Source: Anaerotignum sp. (GTDB taxonomy: Bacteria > Bacillota > Clostridia > Lachnospirales > Anaerotignaceae). Taken from it: a stretch of 8,316 nt of DNA. Of this stretch, positions 1-3,688 are shown piece after piece (the stretch's first letter is position 1; every line of letters starts with the position of its first letter). The DNA is taken from assembly GCA_017442465.1 (NCBI GenBank), contig JAFRZQ010000349.1, positions 1 to 8,316 of the forward strand. The letters run 5' to 3'. The position numbers were made by a program, and so were the translations under genes. The notes under the pieces were generated by a model. The model was not told the origin of the DNA. It ran no database searches and saw only the letters and a list, made by a program, of their open reading frames with translations.

Positions 1-85
1 GGCTGAAGCAATACAGATCAGCAGGGTGGATGCCCATGTATTTCATGGTGCCGTATGCATTTTTTCCAAATACGATCTCGATCAT
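1..85 (-). CDS. N-terminal fragment, DUF1835-like protein (partial)
   Basis: This is the first 28 codons of a leftward gene whose remainder lies outside the window. The start is the ATG at 85-83, preceded by a strong ribosome binding site (AGGAGGTAC on the minus strand, about 89-97). The peptide begins MIEIVFGKNAYGTMKYMG and continues to a DLYCFS segment. A hydrophobic strand followed by a small-residue turn and a Met/Lys helix, then a CFS-type strand, resembles from memory the start of DUF1835/DUF3658 proteins of Firmicutes, whose function is unknown. The coding start is well supported by the ribosome binding site; the family call is tentative because only 28 residues are visible. It diverges from the sporulation genes to its right. 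Confidence 0.5.
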   Translation of the reverse strand, partial: MIEIVFGKNAYGTMKYMGIHPADLYCFS

Positions 86-111
86 GTCCGTACCTCCTTT
101 TTTTCATTCTA

Positions 112-141
112 GCGTATTTTACCTTTGAAATCCACATAATC
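112..141 (+). promoter_or_regulatory. Possible forespore (sigma-G/F-like) promoter
   Basis: A GTATT element at 114-118 and CATAATC at 135-141 are 16 bases apart. This is close to the sigma-G type pattern (GHATR, then CATWHTA). The region read as GCGTATT also resembles a sigma-E -35, though that spacing is one or two bases long. Transcription would start near 148, just ahead of the small ORF at 164 and the SpoIIQ-like gene, whose Bacillus homologue is forespore-expressed. No good vegetative promoter was seen here. This is a motif match by eye only. Confidence 0.3.
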
Positions 142-163
142 TTGATGGAAGGGAAGTGGGGGA

Positions 164-268
164 ATGAAACGGTTTCTGGGGATCCTGTTTTTATATGTCA
201 TGCTGGCGGTACTTTTCCTGCCGCTGGCGGTAACACTGCTTCTGGGCGGCAGCATTGTCCGGATATAG
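164..268 (+). CDS. 34-aa single-pass membrane peptide, possible SpoIID N-terminal remnant
   Basis: A short ORF of 34 codons encodes a Lys/Arg start (MKRF) followed by one long hydrophobic segment (about residues 4-29, containing LFLPLAVTLLLGG) and a short tail ending in Arg-Ile. A purine-rich Shine-Dalgarno-like stretch (GGAAGGG through GGGGGA, 147-163) precedes the ATG. It would be inserted in the membrane as a single helix with almost nothing outside. In many clostridia spoIID lies directly upstream of spoIIQ, and clostridial SpoIID proteins begin with a similar helix of the form LP, two or three hydrophobics, T-LL-G. This ORF sits in that position but lacks the SpoIID catalytic domain. It could be a decayed stub, a real micropeptide, or chance. 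The SpoIID relationship is inference from position and helix pattern. Confidence 0.4.
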   Translation: MKRFLGILFLYVMLAVLFLPLAVTLLLGGSIVRI

Positions 269-316
269 TTTTTCGGAAGGAGAATAAATTTTCTCTGTCT
301 GGGCAACAATAGCATC

Positions 317-322
317 GGAGGT
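317..322 (+). promoter_or_regulatory. Ribosome binding site that fixes the spoIIQ-like start
   Basis: GGAGGT lies 10 bases before the ATG at 333. The in-frame GTG at 321 overlaps this site and cannot use it, so translation from 333 is preferred. Confidence 0.7.
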
Positions 323-332
323 GCTATTGCAT

Positions 333-995
333 ATGAAGAAAAACGAGGAAAAAAAAGCAAGACGGGTGCAGACGGCAGCCATCTGCTGCTGCCTGTGCCT
401 TCTGGCAGTAGGGGCAGGGGTAACCTATCGGGCCTTTGATCAAAGCCATCTGAAGCAGACGGAAGAGGAAGCGGCACAGCCTGTAACAGCGGCAAAAACG
501 CCCACCATTGAAGTGGCAGCCATGGAACGGGACAAGCAGAGCCGGGATGCCGGGGAGCAGCCGGAAGTGGAAAAACCGAGAGAAAGCAAGCCTACATTTG
601 CCTATCCCCTGCAGGGGGAAGTGCTGCTGCCCTACAGTGTCGATCATGCGATCTATGACCCTACGCTGGACCAGTACCGTACCAATGCTTCCATCAGTCT
701 GGCAGCAAAACAGGGCGATACTGTAAAAGCTGCAGCCGATGGCACGGTACAGGAAATTTCTGCAGACGCAGAAAGCGGTATGATGGTGGTGATCGCCCAT
801 GGGGAAAACTGGCTGACTACATACGGTCAGCTGGAGGAGACCGTAAAAGTGAAAAAAGGCGATACTGTGACACAGGGACAGGCCATCGGCACAGTGGCTG
901 CCCCTACAAAATATGGCTCTGCTCTGGGGACACACCTGGAGTTTGCCATGGAGCAGAATGGTGCACCGCAGGATCCTGCGAAATATCTGAAATGA
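333..995 (+). CDS. spoIIQ: SpoIIQ-like M23-family (LytM fold) sporulation protein, degenerate zinc site
   Basis: This 220-residue protein has a basic N-terminus, one membrane helix (about 13-32), an acidic Pro/Glu-rich linker (40-88) and a C-terminal LytM/M23 domain (about 90-215). In sporulation SpoIIQ sits in the forespore membrane and pairs with SpoIIIAH in the intermembrane channel needed for engulfment and late forespore gene expression. The domain keeps recognisable landmarks (GDTVKAAADGTV, KKGDTVTQGQAIGTV, GTHLEF). The usual zinc ligands are mostly lost: HxxxD reads N118-A-S-I-S122, the YGHL histidine is Q166, and HxH reads H201-L-E203. Loss of catalysis is compatible with SpoIIQ, since the Bacillus protein also lacks a ligand. 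Start at ATG 333 is set by GGAGGT at 317-322. The 34-aa ORF lies 64 bases upstream, probably co-transcribed, and a terminator follows. A different membrane-anchored degenerate M23 protein is possible. Confidence 0.68.
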   Translation: MKKNEEKKARRVQTAAICCCLCLLAVGAGVTYRAFDQSHLKQTEEEAAQPVTAAKTPTIEVAAMERDKQSRDAGEQPEVEKPRESKPTFAYPLQGEVLLPYSVDHAIYDPTLDQYRTNASISLAAKQGDTVKAAADGTVQEISADAESGMMVVIAHGENWLTTYGQLEETVKVKKGDTVTQGQAIGTVAAPTKYGSALGTHLEFAMEQNGAPQDPAKYLK

Positions 996-1001
996 TCTGA
1001 A

Positions 1002-1041
1002 AAGAAGTCTTTGTGTATTTTTCACAGAGGCTTCTTTTTAT
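1002..1041 (+). terminator. Rho-independent terminator after spoIIQ-like gene
   Basis: A 14-base arm (1002-1015, AAGAAGTCTTTGTG) pairs with 1023-1036 (CACAGAGGCTTCTT) with two G-U-type pairs, a 7-base loop and a T-run at 1035-1039. It begins six bases after the stop codon. Confidence 0.85.
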
Positions 1042-1085
1042 GAGGTGGAAATTTCCGGTTTTCTTGTTTTTTTGCAGAAAATTGC

Positions 1086-1114
1086 TTTACGAAATTTGGG
1101 AAAGGGGATAAAAT
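1086..1114 (+). promoter_or_regulatory. Probable vegetative (sigma-A type) promoter for macro-domain gene
   Basis: TTTACG (1086-1091) and TAAAAT (1109-1114) are separated by exactly 17 bases. The -35 matches TTGACA at four positions and the -10 matches TATAAT at five. It lies about 40 bases before the macro-domain ATG and after the upstream terminator. Confidence 0.5.
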
Positions 1115-1154
1115 GATGGGACAAGGGTAATCAAAAAGACAAGGGGGATGCACT

Positions 1155-1670
1155 ATGAAGCGTTTGTCTATCGTAAAAGGTGATATTGTAAAGATGAAAA
1201 CAGACGCCATTGTCAATGCGGCCAATACGTCCCTGCTGGGAGGCGGCGGCGTAGATGGGGCGATCCATCGTGCTGCGGGGCCGGAGCTTCTGGCAGAGTG
1301 TGAAACACTGAATGGCTGCCGCACAGGTGAGGCGAAGATCACAAAAGGATATAAACTGAAAGCGAAATACGTGATCCACACTCCCGGTCCGATCTGGCGC
1401 GGCGGTAAGTGGGGCGAAGCGGATCTTTTGGCAAACTGCTATAAAAACTGCCTTGCACTGGCAAAGGAAAATGGGGTGAAGACCATTGCCTTCCCTTCCA
1501 TCAGTACAGGGGTATACCGTTTCCCTGTAGATCAGGCGGCAAAAATCGCTGTGGGCGAGATCCTCAGTTTTCTGGATCAGGACGATTCCGTTGATCAGGT
1601 GACCATTGTCTGCTTTGATGATAAAACAAAAGAATATTATTTGGATGCACTGGCAGAACTGCAGGCATAA
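1155..1670 (+). CDS. Macro-domain protein, probable O-acetyl-ADP-ribose deacetylase / ADP-ribosyl hydrolase (YmdB type)
   Basis: The 171-residue protein is a single macro domain with no extra domains, close in length to stand-alone YmdB-type enzymes. Visible motifs in order are GDIV (9-12) with the adenine-contacting Asp10, DAIVNAAN (17-24), GGGGVDGAIHRAAG (29-42), GEAKITKGY (58-66), VIHTPGP (73-79) and the phosphate-loop motif FPSISTGVYRFP (113-124). Asn24 and Asp34 occupy the positions of the catalytic Asn/Asp pair described in E. coli YmdB, and both are present. The family binds ADP-ribose and removes acetyl or ADP-ribosyl groups; the actual substrate here is unknown. The start at 1155 follows AAGGGGG (1141-1147). 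The gene is monocistronic between its own promoter and terminator and has no ADP-ribosyltransferase or sirtuin neighbour in view. Confidence 0.9.
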   Translation: MKRLSIVKGDIVKMKTDAIVNAANTSLLGGGGVDGAIHRAAGPELLAECETLNGCRTGEAKITKGYKLKAKYVIHTPGPIWRGGKWGEADLLANCYKNCLALAKENGVKTIAFPSISTGVYRFPVDQAAKIAVGEILSFLDQDDSVDQVTIVCFDDKTKEYYLDALAELQA

Positions 1671-1689
1671 AAATACACAAAAAAATGGG

Positions 1690-1725
1690 AAACTCCGAAG
1701 AGATATTTTCGGAGTTTTTTATTTT
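1690..1725 (+). terminator. Rho-independent terminator after macro-domain gene
   Basis: The perfect 10-base arms AAACTCCGAA (1690-1699) and TTCGGAGTTT (1708-1717) enclose an 8-base loop and are followed by a T-rich run. It begins 19 bases after the stop codon. Confidence 0.9.
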
Positions 1726-1766
1726 GTACAATATACAGAAAATATTATGTTAATATATACGCGTTC

Positions 1767-1873
1767 TGTGGACGAACACTCTTTTGTGGATAATGGGGAG
1801 AAAAGGGTTGTTTTATCCACATAGAAAAAGCCTAAAACACAAGTTTTCCACAAAGTTATTCACATTGTCCACA
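1767..1873. other. DnaA-box cluster (oriC-like or DnaA-titrating/regulatory site)
   Basis: There are two perfect boxes: TTATCCACA at 1813-1821 (plus strand) and its complement TGTGGATAA at 1785-1793. TTTTCCACA (1844-1852) and TTATTCACA (1856-1864) both fit TTWTNCACA. TTGTCCACA (1865-1873) has one mismatch and directly abuts the previous box. A weak inverted box, TGTGGACGA, lies at 1767-1775. The three boxes at 1844-1873 are tandem and same-facing, as in origin arrays upstream of dnaA in Firmicutes. DnaA-ATP would bind here, either to open an origin or to be titrated or regulate hpf. dnaA, dnaN and rpmH are not in the window. The coding strand does not switch at this site: spoIIQ, macro and hpf are all rightward, and a rough reading of codon third positions in spoIIQ to the left and of the genes to the right favours G over C on the plus strand. 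That is unlike a typical origin. The boxes are clear; the role is open. Confidence 0.75.
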
Positions 1874-1882
1874 GGAGGTTGC

Positions 1883-1908
1883 AGAAAAAAAGAGGAGAAA
1901 AAAGAGAA
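1883..1908 (+). other. 26-base pure-purine tract beside DnaA boxes
   Basis: From 1883 to 1908 every base on the plus strand is A or G (mostly A runs broken by single G or GG). It starts ten bases after the last DnaA box and faces the AT-rich side. Such strand asymmetry next to a box resembles the position of DnaA-trio single-strand loading elements, though the triplet phasing is not clean. It could equally be an ordinary A-rich spacer. Confidence 0.35.
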
Positions 1909-2093
1909 CAAATGTGTTTTTTGCAGAAATTTGAAAAGCCTGAAAAATCAGCATTCTTTATTTTGAGAAAAAAGTCTGAGGCCGTATAAATAGAATTATG
2001 GAAACCGTTTTTTGAAAAATGTACAAACTTTTTTGTTGGTATTGTCGATGAAATTTTCGGTGGAAAATAGGAAAAAATTTTGTAAAAGAAAAA

Positions 2094-2119
2094 GGGATTT
2101 GCAAAAATATGGAGAATAT
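2094..2119 (+). promoter_or_regulatory. Tentative sigma-H-like promoter for hpf
   Basis: GGGATTT (2094-2100) resembles the sigma-H -35 AGGAWWW with one mismatch, and GGAGAATAT (2111-2119) fits RNNGAATWW. The spacer is 10 bases, about one short of known examples. Bacillus hpf (yvyD) is under sigma-H and sigma-B control, which makes the match relevant. TTGACT at 2144-2149 has no partner -10 at a usable spacing. Confidence 0.22.
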
Positions 2120-2127
2120 TAAGAATA

Positions 2128-2224
2128 AGCGGATTCTCATCCGTTGACTTTGAATCAAGCCGGCATGGTCGGTTTCGATATCATTCACCGATCCTCCTGC
2201 GTTATGAGAGGATCACGAAGGGAG
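2128..2224 (+). promoter_or_regulatory. Structured hpf 5' leader with competing hairpins
   Basis: Three successive stems can form: AGCGGAT/ATCCGTT (2128-2134 with 2139-2145); stem A, AAGCCG/CGGTTT (2157-2162 with 2170-2175), closed by TGAAT/ATTCA (2151-2155 with 2183-2187); and stem C, GATCCTC/GAGGATC (2190-2196 with 2208-2214). An alternative stem B, GGTCGGT/ACCGATC (2167-2173 with 2187-2193, one G-U), is incompatible with both A and C. If C is broken, CTCCT (2194-2198) can pair with the Shine-Dalgarno GGGAG (2220-2224). This is the logic of a translational switch, but no known riboswitch class is recognised, and helices of 5-7 pairs can arise by chance. Confidence 0.35.
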
Positions 2225-2232
2225 TTGTTTTT

Positions 2233-2778
2233 ATGCGTTACAACATTATTGGTAAGAACATCGATGTATGGGACAAAACAAAGGAAATGGTTGAAAAGAA
2301 AATGGATCGTGTTGCCAAGCTGTTCCCTGCGGATACAGAAGCAACCATTACATTGAGCCTGGAAAAACTGGTTTCCACTGTTGAAATCACTGTTCCCATG
2401 AATAAAAGATATGTACGTGCTGAAGTACAGGATCCTGATATGACCGCTGCGATGGACAAGGCAGTGGATATCCTGGAAGGTCAGGTAGTACGTTATAAAA
2501 AACGCATGCGTACAAAAGTAAGATCCGGCGCAGAAGCATATGCAGCTGAATATGCAACGATCCTGATCCCTGAAGAAGATCTGGATGATGAACCCATGGT
2601 TAAGATCGAAAAGATCAAACACTTCGAAGTAAAACCCATGGATGCAGAAGAGGCTGTTATGGAAATGGAACTGGTAGGCCATAACTTCTTCGTATTCCGC
2701 AATGGCGAAACAGACGAAGTGAACGTTGTTTATAAGAGAAAGAACGGTACATACGGTCTGATCGAACCTGAATACTAA
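2233..2778 (+). CDS. hpf: Ribosome hibernation promoting factor, long form
   Basis: Long-form HPF dimerises 70S ribosomes into inactive 100S particles in stationary phase or stress, binding in the cytoplasm across the mRNA/tRNA channel of the small subunit. The 181-residue length fits the long form. Residues 1-98 form the S30AE ribosome-binding domain (MRYNIIGKNIDVWDKTKEMVEKK at the start, basic RYKKRMRTK at 87-95). A flexible linker (about 99-121) leads to the C-terminal dimerisation domain (122-180), with the diagnostic string FEVKPMDAEEAVMEMELVGH, then NFFVFRN, VNVVYKRKNGTYGLIEP. The ATG at 2233 is preceded by AAGGGAG (2218-2224). It is monocistronic with its own terminator; unlike many clostridia, secA and prfB do not follow. 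The long structured leader and the DnaA-box cluster upstream could bear on its control. Confidence 0.97.
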   Translation: MRYNIIGKNIDVWDKTKEMVEKKMDRVAKLFPADTEATITLSLEKLVSTVEITVPMNKRYVRAEVQDPDMTAAMDKAVDILEGQVVRYKKRMRTKVRSGAEAYAAEYATILIPEEDLDDEPMVKIEKIKHFEVKPMDAEEAVMEMELVGHNFFVFRNGETDEVNVVYKRKNGTYGLIEPEY

Positions 2779-2792
2779 TCTAAAAATATCAG

Positions 2793-2820
2793 AGGGACAC
2801 GAAAGTGTCCCTTTTCTTTT
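2793..2820 (+). terminator. Rho-independent terminator after hpf
   Basis: The perfect 8-base arms AGGGACAC (2793-2800) and GTGTCCCT (2805-2812) enclose a GAAA (GNRA) tetraloop and are followed by TTTCTTTT. It begins 14 bases after the hpf stop. Confidence 0.92.
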
Positions 2821-2834
2821 GAACGAAGAACACT

Positions 2835-2840
2835 GAGGAG
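2835..2840 (+). promoter_or_regulatory. Ribosome binding site that fixes the DUF5131 start
   Basis: GAGGAG lies 8 bases before the ATG at 2849. The in-frame GTG at 2840 overlaps this site, so 2849 is the likelier start. It lies only 14 bases past the hpf terminator. Confidence 0.7.
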
Positions 2841-2848
2841 TGGTTGTC

Positions 2849-3571
2849 ATGGCTGTGTGGAATCCCTGGCGAGGGTGCAGAAAATGCAGTGATGGATGTC
2901 TGCATTGCTATATTCATAAAGGCGATGCGAAACGGAAGATGGATACGAATTTGATCGTTCAAACAAAGGATTTTTATAAACCCATCGAGAAACTGAAAAA
3001 CGGCAGTTACAAAATGAAAGCAGGAATGGTGTTCCTTTGCTTTTCTTCGGATTTTCTGATAGAAGATGCTGATGAATGGCGCGGGGAGTGCTGGGCAATG
3101 ATGAAGGAACGACAGGACTGTACCTTTCTGTTTCTGACAAAGCGAATTGAAAGATTTATGGAGTGTATTCCAGAGGATTGGGGCAATGGTTATCAGAATG
3201 TGGTGGTATGCTGTACTGTAGAAAATCAGAAGAATGCAGACAGAAAACTGGCTGTATTTCAGTCTTTGCCGATCAGACATAAATGTATTACAGCCCAGCC
3301 GTTGTTGGAGGCAATGGATCTGGAAGGGTATCTTGAGGACATTGAACTTGTGGTGGTCGGCGGCGAATCGGATTATTATGCGCGGCCTCTTGACTATGAC
3401 TGGGTTCTGGATATTCGGGAACAATGTATCAGAAAAAAGGTTGATTTTGAATTTAGACAGTGCGGCACTCACTTTATAAAGGATGGCAGGCAGTATAAAT
3501 TGAAAACAAAAGATTTATGCAGTCAGGCAAGAAAAGCAGATATCAACTATAAAGCGGACAGGGAGTCATAG
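2849..3571 (+). CDS. DUF5131 (phage Gp37/Gp68-like) family protein
   Basis: The 240-residue protein matches the DUF5131/Gp37-Gp68 family as I know it: an N-terminal WNPWRGC motif with a cysteine cluster (Cys10, Cys13, Cys17, Cys20, then Tyr), a FSSDF-ADEWR segment (65-78), FLTKRIERF (95-103), CCTVENQ (121-127), the glycine-rich VVVGGES (168-174) and a C-terminal FRQCGTHFIKDGR (202-214). The biochemical role is unknown. The Cys-x6-Cys-x2-Cys arrangement and alternating hydrophobic strands suggest a metal or iron-sulfur site in a barrel-like fold, possibly radical-SAM-related; that is inference. The family occurs in phages and in bacterial chromosomes. The gene seems somewhat AT-richer than its neighbours and has no phage genes around it. 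Start ATG 2849 follows GAGGAG. Only 28 bases separate it from the hpf terminator, so it may depend on read-through. Confidence 0.85.
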   Translation: MAVWNPWRGCRKCSDGCLHCYIHKGDAKRKMDTNLIVQTKDFYKPIEKLKNGSYKMKAGMVFLCFSSDFLIEDADEWRGECWAMMKERQDCTFLFLTKRIERFMECIPEDWGNGYQNVVVCCTVENQKNADRKLAVFQSLPIRHKCITAQPLLEAMDLEGYLEDIELVVVGGESDYYARPLDYDWVLDIREQCIRKKVDFEFRQCGTHFIKDGRQYKLKTKDLCSQARKADINYKADRES

Positions 3572-3581
3572 GTTGTTTATT

Positions 3582-3602
3582 AGGGCGGCAACGCCCTTTT
3601 TT
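3582..3602 (+). terminator. Rho-independent terminator after DUF5131 gene
   Basis: Arms AGGGCG (3582-3587) and CGCCCT (3592-3597) enclose a GCAA (GNRA) tetraloop and are followed by five T residues. It begins ten bases after the stop codon. Confidence 0.9.
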
Positions 3603-3611
3603 AATGAAAAG

Positions 3612-3655
3612 TGTAAGGGTACTTTAATTCTGTTTTAATTTTATATCCTTAAAAT
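3612..3655 (+). promoter_or_regulatory. 11-bp-phased direct repeats and -10 element upstream of SLH protein gene
   Basis: TTTAATT occurs at 3623-3629 and again at 3634-3640, exactly 11 bases apart, with a poorer copy (TGTAAGG) at 3612-3618 in the same phase. A good -10, TAAAAT, sits at 3650-3655, but no proper -35 is present 16-18 bases before it. Direct repeats one helical turn apart in place of a -35 are typical of OmpR/PhoB-type response-regulator sites. An activator-dependent promoter is therefore plausible but unproven in this AT-rich stretch. Confidence 0.35.
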
Positions 3656-3673
3656 GGAACATAAATTAAGAAA

Positions 3674-3680
3674 AAGGAGG
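3674..3680 (+). promoter_or_regulatory. Strong ribosome binding site supporting a TTG start
   Basis: AAGGAGG lies 8 bases before TTG at 3689. An ATG at 3684 is only 3 bases from the site and is followed by one codon and a stop (ATG CCT TGA), so it cannot start the gene; its TGA overlaps the TTG. Confidence 0.75.
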
Positions 3681-3688
3681 AATATGCC

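Larger units (their letters stand above)
1726..2232. other. 507-base gene-free region between macro-domain gene and hpf
   Basis: No convincing coding frame is visible on either strand; the short open frames lack good ribosome binding sites and have low-complexity, Phe/Lys-rich translations. In order the region holds an AT-rich lead-in, a cluster of DnaA boxes (1767-1873), a pure-purine tract (1883-1908), a long AT-rich stretch of A and T runs to about 2125, and a more GC-balanced, hairpin-forming hpf leader (2128-2224). The order (boxes, purine tract, AT-rich DNA) resembles a bacterial replication origin or a DnaA-binding cluster. Confidence 0.7.

Noticed and set aside
55..312. An 85-codon open frame near the left edge
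   Set aside because: It starts inside the leftward gene, has no ribosome binding site and shows composition typical of a shifted frame; the 34-codon frame inside it has a better start and a coherent membrane helix.
269..332. A second start or promoter signal at AAGGAG (about 277-282) before the spoIIQ-like gene
   Set aside because: No ATG, GTG or TTG follows at a suitable distance, and the sigma-F-like reading of the same bases matches too few positions.
2144..2180. TTGACT as a -35 for hpf
   Set aside because: No acceptable -10 lies 16-18 bases downstream, and the segment falls within predicted leader stems.
1606..2188. Several 60-76 codon open frames around the DnaA-box region on both strands
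   Set aside because: They overlap the macro gene end, terminator and DnaA boxes, are Lys/Phe-rich from AT-rich DNA, and lack ribosome binding sites.
1726..2232. Calling the region oriC outright
   Set aside because: Box density supports it, but dnaA/dnaN/rpmH are absent, all adjacent genes run in one direction and G exceeds C at third positions in plus-strand genes on both sides. It is reported as a DnaA-box cluster with the role left open.
2185..2850. A 221-codon open frame antisense to hpf
   Set aside because: It is Cys/Phe/His-rich, has no family resemblance, and spans two transcription units and a terminator.
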